A DNA stretch of 64,000 nucleotides from GCA-2733415 sp964635575 (GTDB lineage Bacteria > Bacteroidota > Bacteroidia > Flavobacteriales > Flavobacteriaceae). Shown here piece after piece: positions 1-8,764 of the stretch. Numbering within the stretch: the first letter of the stretch is position 1; each line of letters begins with the position of its first letter. The notes beneath the pieces were generated by a model. The model searched no databases. It was not told where the DNA came from and saw only the letters and a program-made list of their open reading frames with translations. The translations under genes and the position numbers were made by a program. The stretch spans positions 1 to 64,000 of the forward strand of contig CAZWNY010000001.1 in NCBI GenBank assembly GCA_964635575.1, read 5' to 3'.

Positions 1-923
1 GTGTATTTAAAAACACTTAAGCTGTTTATTGTATTTGTAATATCTACCTTTAATTCGTTTTCTCGTTTTTGTTCTAAGGAATCAATTACATTTCTTAATT
101 GACTAACTTTAAGCATTTTGTGGGATACTTTTTCGTTTTCTTTGTCTAGATCTACATCATTAAGTTTAGACAAGTCTATATTCATAGTGTGTTTTTTAAA
201 AGCACTTTTTGCATGTAGGTTTCGATTTCGTTTTTTAGGGTCTTTACTAAAAATATCATTGTAATAATTTCCATTATATAGTATTAACTGTAAAATGTTC
301 GATTCTCCTGCTGAAACTAAATCACCACTTTCGGCCTTAATAACCGTCATGTTTTTTCCGTAATTATCGGTAATTTTGTTTCGTTTTATTTGATGCAGTA
401 TTACACCTTCTAAATGATTTTTGTTTTCGCCCGATTTTTTATCGACTTTAATATTTATGTTTCCAATGGTATTAAATTGTCCTTCTGCAATTGCCATTGC
501 GGGTGTTAATTTGGCTATATTTATGCGTAAATTCATGGATTGGTATGCGCCCCACGGAACTACATTGTTGGCGAAAAAGAAGGTTGTAATGCTTAAAAAG
601 AAGATAAAAATAGATAATCCTCTCATGGCGCGCTGTAAGGATATGCCTGCGGACTTCATTGCTGCAAACTCATAGTTTTCGGAAAAATCACCAAAAACCA
701 TTATTGAGGTTAGTAAAATGGTAAGTGGTAATATTAAAGGTACTAAGGTTGGTAATAGGTATACTAAAAATTTACCTACAATTATTAAATCTAAGTCTTT
801 GCCTGCTAAATCTTTTACAAATTGCCAAACGGATTGTAAAATAAAAATAAAAATAAGTATAAAGAAGATACTTAAAAATGTTTTTAAGAATGTTTTTAAT
901 ATATATTTATCTAATATTTTCAC
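1..923 (-). CDS. lptG: LptF/LptG-family LPS export permease (partial, cut by window edge)
   Basis: Inner-membrane subunit of the LptBFG ABC exporter that extracts lipopolysaccharide for transport to the outer membrane. The translated frame opens with a basic, hydrophobic start (KILDKYILKTFLKTFLS), then two closely spaced membrane helices, then the hallmark stretch ENYEFAAMKSAGISLQRAM, a third helix and the start of the periplasmic domain. The C-terminal part lies beyond base 1. The only good start in the conserved N-terminus is GTG at 921-923; the next ATG is inside the second helix and an in-frame stop lies just upstream. It is the last visible gene of the nhaC-ftsK-lolA-lptG series, but a terminator hairpin separates it from lolA. 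LptF and LptG cannot be told apart from this fragment. Confidence 0.85.
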   Translation of the reverse strand, partial: MKILDKYILKTFLKTFLSIFFILIFIFILQSVWQFVKDLAGKDLDLIIVGKFLVYLLPTLVPLILPLTILLTSIMVFGDFSENYEFAAMKSAGISLQRAMRGLSIFIFFLSITTFFFANNVVPWGAYQSMNLRINIAKLTPAMAIAEGQFNTIGNINIKVDKKSGENKNHLEGVILHQIKRNKITDNYGKNMTVIKAESGDLVSAGESNILQLILYNGNYYNDIFSKDPKKRNRNLHAKSAFKKHTMNIDLSKLNDVDLDKENEKVSHKMLKVSQLRNVIDSLEQKRENELKVDITNTINSLSVFKY

Positions 924-950
924 TACTAATATTCAAAAAAATTACTAAAA

Positions 951-984
951 AATAAGAACGAAATGTAATTATTTCGTTCTTATT
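951..984 (-). terminator. Intrinsic terminator after lolA
   Basis: A perfect 14-bp stem (AATAAGAACGAAAT with its complement, 6-base loop) lies just after the lolA stop and is followed on the minus strand by a T-rich run. It sits 28 bases before the lptG start codon, so lptG must be read through or transcribed separately. Confidence 0.8.
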
Positions 985-1004
985 TTAGATTTGTTTAGGG
1001 TTTA

Positions 1005-1643
1005 TTATTCGTTAAAATAATAATCAGTATATTTTGATTTGTCAAAGATAAATAAACTTTCTGATAAAGGTTGGTTTGTTTTGAAACTATTAACAGTTAA
1101 TGTAGTTGCTGATCCGTTTTCACCTGTTTCTATTAAGTTGTATATGTTTTTTGTGTATACATCTATTCCTAGAAGTATGTGTTTAATGCCCGACTTACTG
1201 TCAATAGGTATCAATTTTATATATTGTATTTGACGTCCTTTTATTGGTAATTTTTTGCCCCAAATATATCGGTATCCTTCTTTGTAAAAGGTTAGCATTT
1301 TTGAGGGCGTTACACTTCCTTGATCTTCTTGGTTTGCATTGCTAATGGTTACTTCTTCGTCTTCAGGACTAATTGTATATAATTTTTTTCCGTCATACAA
1401 ACGTGTTATGCCTAACATGTTTAATTTATATTTTTCTCCTGCTAAAATTACATCTCCTTTTGTGGTTTGCGATATGTTTTCTTCTTCGTTTCGCAAACTA
1501 TATTTAAAGGATATGGATATGTTTTTATAGGTTTTTACTTTATTGGATACTTCATTTAGGTATTGCTCTGCTTTTTTTGAATTTTGAGAAAATCCAACGG
1601 TTGTTAATAGTAGTATTAAACTGAGTGTAATGTAGTTTTTCAT
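1005..1643 (-). CDS. lolA: LolA-like outer-membrane lipoprotein carrier
   Basis: Periplasmic chaperone that carries lipoproteins from the inner to the outer membrane; 212 residues, normal for the family. The N-terminus is a signal peptide (MKNYITLSLILLLTTVGFSQ) with probable cleavage after about residue 20. The mature part has the family pattern of alternating strands (KTYKNISISFKYSLRN, GDVILAGEKYKLNMLG, TRLYDGKKLYTISPEDEEV). I chose the second Met at 1643 rather than the frame's first Met at 1667, because it starts the signal peptide and lies 4 bases after the ftsK stop. Translational coupling with ftsK is likely. An intrinsic terminator follows. Confidence 0.88.
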   Translation of the reverse strand: MKNYITLSLILLLTTVGFSQNSKKAEQYLNEVSNKVKTYKNISISFKYSLRNEEENISQTTKGDVILAGEKYKLNMLGITRLYDGKKLYTISPEDEEVTISNANQEDQGSVTPSKMLTFYKEGYRYIWGKKLPIKGRQIQYIKLIPIDSKSGIKHILLGIDVYTKNIYNLIETGENGSATTLTVNSFKTNQPLSESLFIFDKSKYTDYYFNE

Positions 1644-1647
1644 AATT

Positions 1648-3864
1648 TTATTTACTTTCGTTTTCAAAAAATTGATCTAACGTTGTTAAATCGGGTATTA
1701 GTACTTGTCTTGCTTTACTGCCTTCAAATCCTCCTACAACACCAGCTGCTTCTAATTGGTCTATTATTCTTCCAGCTCTGTTGTATCCTAGTTTTAGTTT
1801 TCGTTGTAATAAGGATGTTGATCCTTGTTGTGCGGTTACTAAAACTTCTGCTGCTTGACGGAATAGTTTGTCGCGTTCATTTATATTATTATCAATAGTT
1901 GTGCCACCTTCTTCTCCTGCGTATTCGGGCAATAAAAATGCTTCAGGATATGCTTTTTGCGCGCCAATAAAGTCGGTAATTTTTTCTACTTCGGGTGTAT
2001 CTACAAAGGCACATTGCACTCTAATTATTTCGTTTCCTTGTGTGTATAGCATGTCTCCTCTACCAATTAATTGGTTGGCTCCTCCGGTGTCTAAGATGGT
2101 TTTAGAGTCTATTCCTGTCATTACTCTAAAAGCTACACGTGCTGGAAAGTTGGCTTTTATCATTCCTGTAATTACGTTTACTGACGGGCGTTGAGTTGCA
2201 ATTATTAGGTGTATTCCTATCGCACGTGCTAATTGCGCTAAACGTGCAATTGGCACTTCCACTTCTTTACCTGCGGTCATTATTAAATCGGCAAATTCAT
2301 CGACTACTAAAACGATATAGGGTAAAAATTTATGTCCGTCATTTGGGTTTAATTTACGGGCTTTAAATTTTTTGTTATACTCTATAATGTTTCTGCAAAA
2401 TGCGTTTTTAAGCATTTCATAGCGATTATCCATTTCTATACACAAGGAGTTTAATGTGTTTATTACTTTGGTGTTGTCTGTAATTATGGCTTCTGAGCTA
2501 TCTGGTAATTTTGCTAAATAATGACGTTCTATTTTATTAAATAAAGTAAGTTCTACTTTTTTAGGATCTACTAATACAAATTTTACTTCTGCGGGGTGTT
2601 TTTTATATAATAAGGATGTTAATACACAGTTTAATCCAACGGATTTACCTTGTCCTGTTGCTCCTGCCATTAATAAATGTGGCATTTTTGCTAGGTCTAC
2701 TACCATAGTTTCGTTACTAATGGTTTTTCCAAATGCTATTGGAAGTTCCATTTCGGCTTCTTGAAACTTTTTTGATGCAATTGCAGAACGCATCGAAACC
2801 ATTTTTGGATTTTTATTTGGCACTTCAATACCGACCGTTCCTTTGCCAGGAATTGGTGCAATAATACGAATACCAAGTGCAGATAGAGATAAGGCAATAT
2901 CATCTTCTAAGCTTTTAATTTTAGAGATGCGTACTCCTGCTACGGGTATTATTTCATATAAAGTTACTGTTGGTCCAACGGTTGCTTTTATGTCGGCAAT
3001 TTCTATTTTATAGTTTCTTAGTGTGGTTACAATTTGGTTTTTGTTGTTTTCTAATTCTTCTTGATTTATGGTTATTCCTTGACTTTTAGTATAATCTTTT
3101 AATAAGTCGATTGTTGGGAATTTAAAACCGCTTAACTCTAAACGTGGGTCAAATTCTCCGTTTTCTTTTACTAATTTATCGGCTAAATTTTCGGTTAATT
3201 CCTCTTCTTCTTCGGAAACCTCAACCTTCATTTCTAAACCTTCTCCTTTTTGTGGAATTATAATTTCTTTTTTAATAGGTGGTGTTTTTTCTTCTTCTCT
3301 ATTTGTGTTTAAATTATTATTGCTAACAAAATCATTAATTACCGTTTGATCATCTTCAATTTTTAAAGCTGTTTCTTTTTTAAAATTAGTTGTAAATTCT
3401 TTTGAAATTTCTGTTTTTGTTGAATTAAAATAGGTTTTTATTTTTTCTGGAGATAGTTTAAAGCGAGATACGAGATACGTAATTAAAAAGAAAAACAATA
3501 AAAGTGCAGTGCCGATTTTACCTAAATAGGCTTGTAAAAAGCTATTCATTTCAAAACCGATAGTTCCACTAATAATATCAGTGTTGAAAAATCCTAAAAA
3601 AATAGATGTCCATATCATTACTAATAACCCCCAAAACCAACGTTTTTTTAAGGCTGTTAATTTAGTTTCTAATAGATGATGTAGTCCTGTAATTAGGGTT
3701 AAAAAGGAAAATATTAATGCCGAAATGCCAAATCCTTTATAAATAAAAAAATGNNNNNNNNNNNNNNNNNNNNNNNNNNNNNNNNNNNNNNNNNNNNNNN
3801 NNNNNNNNNNNNNNNNNNNNNNNNNNNNNNNNNNNNNNNNNNNNNNNNNNNNNAATTTTTTCAT
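1648..3864 (-). CDS. ftsK: FtsK/SpoIIIE DNA translocase (interrupted by assembly gap)
   Basis: Septum-anchored ATPase that pumps chromosome-dimer DNA during division. Visible in order: start MKK, then a 100-N gap, hydrophobic helices (about residues 38-120), a charged linker, the alpha/beta motor with Walker A (GATGQGKS), Walker B (IVLVVDEFADLI) and RPSVNVITGMIK, and a C-terminal gamma winged helix (LLQRKLKLGYNRAGRIIDQL). The predicted 738 residues are shorter than the roughly 800 usual in flavobacteria because the first membrane helices fall in the gap, so length and frame across the gap are unreliable. It begins 9 bases after nhaC and ends 4 bases before lolA, suggesting co-transcription. 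Confidence 0.93.
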   Translation of the reverse strand: MKKXXXXXXXXXXXXXXXXXXXXXXXXXXXXXXXXXXHFFIYKGFGISALIFSFLTLITGLHHLLETKLTALKKRWFWGLLVMIWTSIFLGFFNTDIISGTIGFEMNSFLQAYLGKIGTALLLFFFLITYLVSRFKLSPEKIKTYFNSTKTEISKEFTTNFKKETALKIEDDQTVINDFVSNNNLNTNREEEKTPPIKKEIIIPQKGEGLEMKVEVSEEEEELTENLADKLVKENGEFDPRLELSGFKFPTIDLLKDYTKSQGITINQEELENNKNQIVTTLRNYKIEIADIKATVGPTVTLYEIIPVAGVRISKIKSLEDDIALSLSALGIRIIAPIPGKGTVGIEVPNKNPKMVSMRSAIASKKFQEAEMELPIAFGKTISNETMVVDLAKMPHLLMAGATGQGKSVGLNCVLTSLLYKKHPAEVKFVLVDPKKVELTLFNKIERHYLAKLPDSSEAIITDNTKVINTLNSLCIEMDNRYEMLKNAFCRNIIEYNKKFKARKLNPNDGHKFLPYIVLVVDEFADLIMTAGKEVEVPIARLAQLARAIGIHLIIATQRPSVNVITGMIKANFPARVAFRVMTGIDSKTILDTGGANQLIGRGDMLYTQGNEIIRVQCAFVDTPEVEKITDFIGAQKAYPEAFLLPEYAGEEGGTTIDNNINERDKLFRQAAEVLVTAQQGSTSLLQRKLKLGYNRAGRIIDQLEAAGVVGGFEGSKARQVLIPDLTTLDQFFENESK
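3754..3853. other. Assembly gap (100 N) in ftsK
   Basis: Exactly 100 unknown bases, the customary placeholder size. It hides the N-terminal membrane region of FtsK. The continuous frame across it is chance, because 100 is not a multiple of three and the true size is unknown. Confidence 0.98.
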
Positions 3865-3873
3865 TTTAAAAAA

Positions 3874-5349
3874 TTATTTATTTTTTAATTGTTTTATTTT
3901 AATGTTTAATGCAGCAAATAGTAAGGTGGTAAACGGACTTAACCAGTTAAATATTGCATACACAAAATAATCGGCAACACTAACCCCTAAAACGCTAGAT
4001 TGATAAGCTCCGCAGGTATTCCATGGAATTAATGCGGATGTTACTGTTCCAGAATCCTCTAGGGTTCTGCTTAAGTTTTCGGGTGCTAAGCCTTTGTTTT
4101 CGTATGCTTTTTTAAACATTTTACCAGGTATTACAATTGCTAAATATTGGTCTGAAGCTATTGCGTTTAAACCTAAACAGCTTAAAACAGTACTTGCAAA
4201 AAGTCCAAAAACACTTGAAGCAAAATTTAATAATACTTTCGTAATTTTTTCCAAAGCGCCAATAGCGTCCATTATTCCGCCAAAAACCATTGCGCTAATA
4301 ATTAAATAGATAGTCCAAAGCATACTTTTCATTCCTCCAGCATTGTACAGTCTTTCTAATTTAGGATTATCGGTTGGTAATTTGGTGTCTAAAAAAATAG
4401 CACTAAATATTGAGTTAAAATTTGATGACGACATATTTCCTAATAATTTTTCTTGAAAAATAAATGCAAAAACAACAGCGACTAAAACGCCTGCCGACAA
4501 TGCAATTAAGGGTTTTGTTTTTAATAAAATTAAGCCAATTACGGTTAATGGAACAATAAATAGGTAAGGTGTAATGTAAAATGTTTCGGTTAATGTAGTT
4601 AACAATTGTGTAACTTCATTTGTGCTGTTAGTCGATTTTATATCTATATTTAAACTAATTATTCCGAAAACAATTAATGTAATTATAATAGTTGGTACTG
4701 TGGTTATTGCCATATATTTAATGTGCGAATATAAATCGGTTCCTGCCATTACTGGTGCTAAATTGGTGGTGTCACTTAAAGGTGACATTTTATCACCAAA
4801 ATAAGCTCCTGAAATTACAGCTCCTGCAATCATTCCTGATGAAATTCCAAATGCTGATCCAATGCCAATTAAAGCAATCCCAACCGTTGCCGAAGTTGTC
4901 CAAGAGCTTCCTGTTGCTAAAGAAACAATAATAGAAATTACAACCGATAATGGTAAAAATACTTCAGGGTTTATAATTTGTAACCCATAATAAACCATTG
5001 CAGGTATTACGCCACTAACTTTCCAAGTTCCTGCCAATGCACCAACTAAAAATAAAATAAGTATAGGCGTAAAAACACTTTTCCAGTTTTCCCAAACTTC
5101 AGAAATCATATGGTTAAAGCTAACCCTGTTAAATAAGCCAACAACTGTCGCAACAATACCTGCCAATAGTAATATGAGATGGTTGGTGTATTCGCCCATT
5201 AACTTTCCATCTGCATATTTAATATTGTAGCCTAAAAAGAGCATTAAAAATAAAACAGGAATTAATGCTTCCCATATATTTAACGCTGTGTTGTTTATGA
5301 TATGCTGCTTTTCAATTTCAATTTTAGAAAAATTATCGATGTTTTTCAT
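3874..5349 (-). CDS. nhaC: NhaC-family Na+/H+ antiporter
   Basis: Inner-membrane antiporter exchanging internal Na+ for H+; 491 residues with roughly eleven hydrophobic segments. The family signature GAYFGDKMSPLSDTTNLAP is present near residue 185, and the C-terminal half has the conserved LNAIASDQYLAIVIPGKMF and SALIPWNTCGAYQS motifs, where polar residues inside helices form the ion path. First gene of the minus-strand series nhaC-ftsK-lolA-lptG. The start at 5349 leaves about 90 bases to the divergent maf gene, room for two promoters. NhaC-type transporters can have other substrates (malate/lactate), so the exact ion specificity is inferred. Confidence 0.88.
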   Translation of the reverse strand: MKNIDNFSKIEIEKQHIINNTALNIWEALIPVLFLMLFLGYNIKYADGKLMGEYTNHLILLLAGIVATVVGLFNRVSFNHMISEVWENWKSVFTPILILFLVGALAGTWKVSGVIPAMVYYGLQIINPEVFLPLSVVISIIVSLATGSSWTTSATVGIALIGIGSAFGISSGMIAGAVISGAYFGDKMSPLSDTTNLAPVMAGTDLYSHIKYMAITTVPTIIITLIVFGIISLNIDIKSTNSTNEVTQLLTTLTETFYITPYLFIVPLTVIGLILLKTKPLIALSAGVLVAVVFAFIFQEKLLGNMSSSNFNSIFSAIFLDTKLPTDNPKLERLYNAGGMKSMLWTIYLIISAMVFGGIMDAIGALEKITKVLLNFASSVFGLFASTVLSCLGLNAIASDQYLAIVIPGKMFKKAYENKGLAPENLSRTLEDSGTVTSALIPWNTCGAYQSSVLGVSVADYFVYAIFNWLSPFTTLLFAALNIKIKQLKNK

Positions 5350-5392
5350 AGGTATTTGTTTTGATGTGTAATGTTACGATTTTGTTAGCAAC

Positions 5393-5420
5393 CTTGCAAG
5401 TAGATTTTTGTCTATCTTTG
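5393..5420 (+). promoter_or_regulatory. Bacteroidota-type promoter of maf
   Basis: A -7 element TATCTTTG at 5413-5420 matches the flavobacterial TAnnTTTG consensus, with CTTG at 5393-5396 and a 16-base spacer. The maf ATG is 19 bases downstream, so the leader is short. Confidence 0.65.
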
Positions 5421-5439
5421 AATAATAAATATATTTAAA

Positions 5440-6024
5440 ATGTTAGCAAAAAAATTACAACACAAACATATTATATTAGCTTCAAGCTCTCCTAGAAGGC
5501 AACAGTTTTTTAAAGAGTTAGGATTGCCTTTTGAAATCAGATTAAAACCTGTTGATGAAATATATCCCCCCAAGTTACGTCATTTTGAAATTAGTGATTA
5601 TTTAGCACAATTAAAATCATTACCTTTTGAAAAAGAACTGAAAGAAAACGATATTTTAGTAACCAGCGATACTATTGTATGGTTAAATAATGAAGCGTTA
5701 GGAAAACCGAAAAATGAAAAAGATGCGTTTTTAATGCTTCAAAAATTAAGTAATACTACGCATGAAGTAATTACATCGGTATGTTTTAAAACTACAACAC
5801 AACAAAAAACAGTTGCTTCGGTTACTAAGGTTACTTTTAAAACGTTAACTGATGCTGAAATTAATTATTATATAAAAAACTACAAACCTTTTGATAAGGC
5901 AGGAAGTTATGGTATACAAGAATGGATTGGTAATATTGGTGTTACTAAAATAGAAGGTGCATACAGTACAGTTGTTGGTTTGCCTGTTTATGTAGTTTAT
6001 AAGGAGTTACTTGCTCTTGTTTAA
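5440..6024 (+). CDS. maf: Maf-family nucleotide pyrophosphatase
   Basis: House-cleaning enzyme that hydrolyses non-canonical or UTP/dTTP-type nucleoside triphosphates to monophosphates and pyrophosphate; also named septum-formation inhibitor. 194 residues, normal length. The phosphate-binding signature ASSSPRR is at residues 14-20, the catalytic aspartate lies in LVTSDTIVW (about residue 70), followed by LGKPKN, and the late motif FDKAGSYGIQEWIG orients the C-terminal helix. It is preceded by its own promoter and divergent from nhaC. The gap of about 120 bases to the TPR gene suggests a separate or weakly linked unit. Confidence 0.92.
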   Translation: MLAKKLQHKHIILASSSPRRQQFFKELGLPFEIRLKPVDEIYPPKLRHFEISDYLAQLKSLPFEKELKENDILVTSDTIVWLNNEALGKPKNEKDAFLMLQKLSNTTHEVITSVCFKTTTQQKTVASVTKVTFKTLTDAEINYYIKNYKPFDKAGSYGIQEWIGNIGVTKIEGAYSTVVGLPVYVVYKELLALV

Positions 6025-6143
6025 GTTAAGAATAATTGTTTAACATAAAGCTGTTAATAGCTTTGTGAATAAGTAAAGTTAAAATAGTTAAAAAATAACC
6101 TAGAAAACACTACTTTTAATTAATTAAAAAACACTAAAAAAGT

Positions 6144-7532
6144 ATGCCGTTTAACAACCCAGACGAACCTCGCTTAGCAATTAGCAAATTTGAAAAAATG
6201 CTAAAAACTAATAATGTCTTATTTTTTGACGCTATGGAGTTTGAACGTATTGTTGAACATTATTTAGAAATATCTAAAGTAAGTTTAGCTAAAAAAGCAA
6301 TACAAATTGGGTTAGAACAACATCCAAACACCATTGCTTTAATGCTTTTTAAAGCAGAGTTGTATGTTTTTGAAAACAAACTAAGTACTGCGGATGAGTT
6401 ACTAAATAAACTATATTATTTAGATCCAAATAATGATGAGCTGTACATACAAAAAGCAAATGTGCAGTCAAAGCAAAACTTACATTTAGAAGCTGTAGAT
6501 ACTTTAAAAATAGCATTAAAATTAACAGAAGATAAAGCAGATGTACATGGGCTTTTAGGAATGGAATATTTGTTTTTAGAAGATTTTGAGAACGCAAAAA
6601 AATGTTATCAACTCTGTTTAGAGGAAGATAATTTAGACTATGCAGCATTGTACAATATTATTTATTGTTTCGATTTTTTAGAACAACACCAAGAAGCTAT
6701 TCAGTTTTTAACCCGTTTTTTAGATGATAATCCGTACTCAGAAGTTGGTTGGCATCAATTAGGTAAACAATATTTGGCAGTTAAAAAATTTAAAAAAGCA
6801 CTAACTGCATTCGATTTTTCTATAATTTCTGACGATACTTTTATAGGCGCTTATTTTGAAAAAGGAAAAGTTTTAGAAAAATTAACACGTTATAAGGAAG
6901 CGATAGAAAATTATTTATTGACCATACAATTAGACGACCCAACTTCCTTTGCTTATTTACGAATAGGTAAATGCTATGAGAAATTAAATAATTATGAAAT
7001 GGCGGTGCAGTATTATTACAAAACGGTACATGAAGACCCTTTGTTAGACAAAGGTTGGAAGGCTATTACGGATTATTACTACAAACAAAAAAATTATCAG
7101 AAAGCGTTGTTTTACACCAATAAGGCTATTGCTATTGATGGATTAAATATTTCGTATTGGAAGCGTTATGCGCAAATTAATTTTAAATTAAATTTTTTAG
7201 AAGAAGCTGAAAACGGTTATCAAAAAATTATTGAATTAGGTAATTACGAATTAGAATATTGGCTAAAAAGAAGCGATTTGTTATTACAACTAGGTGAAAT
7301 TGAAATAGCTATACAAAATTTACTAAAAGGTTTGGAGTTTTGCCCAGAAAGCGCCGAAATTGAATTTAGGTTAGCAGGCTTATATTACTTGAAAAATGAA
7401 CCTCAACAAGGGCAATACCATTTAATAAACGCATTGCAAAAAGAAAAAGAATATGTGCTAATTTTAGAGGAACTTTTTACGAGTGTATATAACCGAAAAT
7501 CGGTACAAAAAATTATTAGCAAATATTTATAA
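6144..7532 (+). CDS. Tetratricopeptide-repeat protein
   Basis: 462-residue soluble protein made almost wholly of TPR helix pairs; recognisable units include GLLGMEYLFLEDFENAKKCYQ, LGKQYLAVKKFKKALTAFDF and LRIGKCYEKLNNYEMAVQYY. There is no signal peptide or membrane helix, so a cytoplasmic scaffold is likely. The N-terminus (MPFNNPDEPRLAISKFEKML) precedes the first repeat. TPR arrays bind partner proteins, but nothing here identifies the partner. It stands alone downstream of maf, with a 210-base gap before the convergent heme operon in which I see only a weak AT-rich inverted repeat and no gene. Confidence 0.85.
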   Translation: MPFNNPDEPRLAISKFEKMLKTNNVLFFDAMEFERIVEHYLEISKVSLAKKAIQIGLEQHPNTIALMLFKAELYVFENKLSTADELLNKLYYLDPNNDELYIQKANVQSKQNLHLEAVDTLKIALKLTEDKADVHGLLGMEYLFLEDFENAKKCYQLCLEEDNLDYAALYNIIYCFDFLEQHQEAIQFLTRFLDDNPYSEVGWHQLGKQYLAVKKFKKALTAFDFSIISDDTFIGAYFEKGKVLEKLTRYKEAIENYLLTIQLDDPTSFAYLRIGKCYEKLNNYEMAVQYYYKTVHEDPLLDKGWKAITDYYYKQKNYQKALFYTNKAIAIDGLNISYWKRYAQINFKLNFLEEAENGYQKIIELGNYELEYWLKRSDLLLQLGEIEIAIQNLLKGLEFCPESAEIEFRLAGLYYLKNEPQQGQYHLINALQKEKEYVLILEELFTSVYNRKSVQKIISKYL

Positions 7533-7743
7533 AAAAATTACTTGAGTAGTTAAATTTAATTATTCCTTTCATAGGGAAATTAAATACTAAGTTTTTTACA
7601 TGTTTTTCGATTCCGTCTAGAGTATATTTTAGATTAAAATATTTTTCTATAGCTTAAATGTATTTAAAAAAAAACGCTTTCCTTTATTAATACGTAAGTT
7701 AAAGGCTAGATGTTATGTTAAAATCAACAAGGTAAGAGTCTGT

Positions 7744-8049
7744 TTATTTGGGTTCTACAGGTCGGTTTGGGTTTTCTGGAGCTTCTCCTTTACGTATTCT
7801 ATCTTCTTGTTTGTAAAATTCGTAGCCATCCCAAATGATTGTAATAGCGGTAACACCAATAATAGCCGATAGTAGTTGGTTTTCTATAAATAAAGTCCAA
7901 AAAAATAGTCCTACACCTACAAAGTAAACATATTTTCCGGGTTTTGTTCCGTATAAATAATTAAATTTTCTTACAAATTCATGTCCAATTGCTACAGTAA
8001 TAAACACGGTAGCGGCTAAAATAACTCCAGTATAATCATTGATTTCCAT
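7744..8049 (-). CDS. Small membrane protein, DUF4491-like (copy 2)
   Basis: 101 residues with an N-terminal helix (about 8-25), a basic loop (RKFNYLYGTKPGKY) and a hydrophobic hairpin (about 41-73), ending in a charged proline-rich tail (GEAPENPNRPVEPK). The pattern of an N-terminal GVILA helix, a conserved xYYxGT loop, WxxxELxxQExRxRKG and a Pro-Asn tail matches what I recall of DUF4491, a Bacteroidota inner-membrane family of unknown function. It lies 10 bases after a second member of the same family, as the last gene of the hmuR-hmuY series. No catalytic residues are visible. A role in heme or metal handling is suggested only by position. Confidence 0.7.
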   Translation of the reverse strand: MEINDYTGVILAATVFITVAIGHEFVRKFNYLYGTKPGKYVYFVGVGLFFWTLFIENQLLSAIIGVTAITIIWDGYEFYKQEDRIRKGEAPENPNRPVEPK

Positions 8050-8059
8050 ATTATTATTA

Positions 8060-8377
8060 TTATTTAGATATTAAAAAACTTTTCTTTAATTTGTCACAAA
8101 TTTTATTAGGGTGTTTAGGGTGTTTTTTATTTGCTCGTTCCTCTTGTTCATCCATTTCAGTAACACCCCAAATTATAGATCCCGAAAATATTCCTACTGC
8201 GCTAGAAATTATAAAATTCGAATATAATATTGTAGATAACATTAATAATATTCCGAGTATTAATACAATTTTTTTAACACATGCTCCTACGTAATATTCC
8301 AATTTAATAACATAAACAAAACCTAAACCAATAGCGAAAAGTGTAAATACTCCTGTAATTATTCCTAAATAATTCAT
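8060..8377 (-). CDS. Small membrane protein, DUF4491-like (copy 1)
   Basis: 105 residues, same layout as the following gene: N-terminal helix (IITGVFTLFAIGLGFVYVI), short loop KLEYYVGACVKK, two packed helices, then WGVTEMDEQEERANKKHPKHPN. The shared KxEYYxG/NYLYGT loop and the acidic post-helix segment argue for tandem duplication followed by strong divergence. Its ATG directly abuts the upstream stop codon (stop 8378-8380, start 8377), so translation is very probably coupled. The lysine- and histidine-rich tail is cytoplasmic by the positive-inside rule. Function unknown; this assignment is less certain than for its neighbour. Confidence 0.65.
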   Translation of the reverse strand: MNYLGIITGVFTLFAIGLGFVYVIKLEYYVGACVKKIVLILGILLMLSTILYSNFIISSAVGIFSGSIIWGVTEMDEQEERANKKHPKHPNKICDKLKKSFLISK

Positions 8378-8692
8378 TTAAAATGTGTTTTTTAATTTTA
8401 TAATTAGTTTGATTTTATTTTTCAAAAAATAATAAAAAAATTCTTTTTGACCCAATAAAACACTATATAAGTACAATATAGTTATCCATATTGGCATCAC
8501 TAAAAAAATAATAACAAAAAATTTGATTAATAAATTTGTGTCTTTTGTAATGTTTAATACTTGATCGATCCAATGGTGAGCTTTTAATGTTGAAAACCCT
8601 GTAAGGGTAAATACACTAAGTATTATAACAACTTGTTTTTTACTTGTTATATTCCATTTTGTTTTATACCTATTCCAAATGGTTGATTTCAT
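8378..8692 (-). CDS. Small membrane protein, DUF6787-like
   Basis: 104 residues: a basic N-terminus (KSTIWNRYKTKWNITSKKQ), a first helix (VVIILSVFTLTGFSTL), a second helix pair (LLIKFFVIIFLVMPIWITILYLYSVLLGQ), then FFYYFLKNKIKLIIKLKN. The RWNITSxxQ entry, the central F-x-I-T-G and the GQxxFFxxF exit resemble the Bacteroidota family DUF6787, often next to HmuY-type lipoproteins. It follows hmuY after a 72-base gap holding a strong hairpin and is directly joined to the DUF4491-like gene. Function unknown; the family name is recalled from pattern and context, not checked. Confidence 0.6.
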   Translation of the reverse strand: MKSTIWNRYKTKWNITSKKQVVIILSVFTLTGFSTLKAHHWIDQVLNITKDTNLLIKFFVIIFLVMPIWITILYLYSVLLGQKEFFYYFLKNKIKLIIKLKNTF

Positions 8693-8715
8693 ACTATTTA
8701 TTTTTTTAAAAGTGT

Positions 8716-8750
8716 CTTAGGTTTTGATTAAAAAATTAACAAAACCTAAG
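8716..8750 (-). terminator. Hairpin between hmuY and the DUF6787-like gene
   Basis: A perfect 11-bp stem (CTTAGGTTTTG with its complement, 13-base A/T loop) sits just after the hmuY stop. The minus-strand tail is T-rich only a few bases later, so it may be a partial terminator or an mRNA-stabilising hairpin that lowers expression of the three downstream membrane genes. Confidence 0.6.
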
Positions 8751-8764
8751 GCAACTATTTTGTT

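Noticed and set aside
421..948. Two plus-strand open frames of 84 and 76 residues
   Set aside because: They lie antisense to the conserved LptG frame and show no family pattern or promoter.
7533..7743. Possible terminator or small RNA between the TPR gene and the heme operon
   Set aside because: Only weak A/T pairing (around 7550-7585) with mismatches; no solid hairpin or promoter pair.
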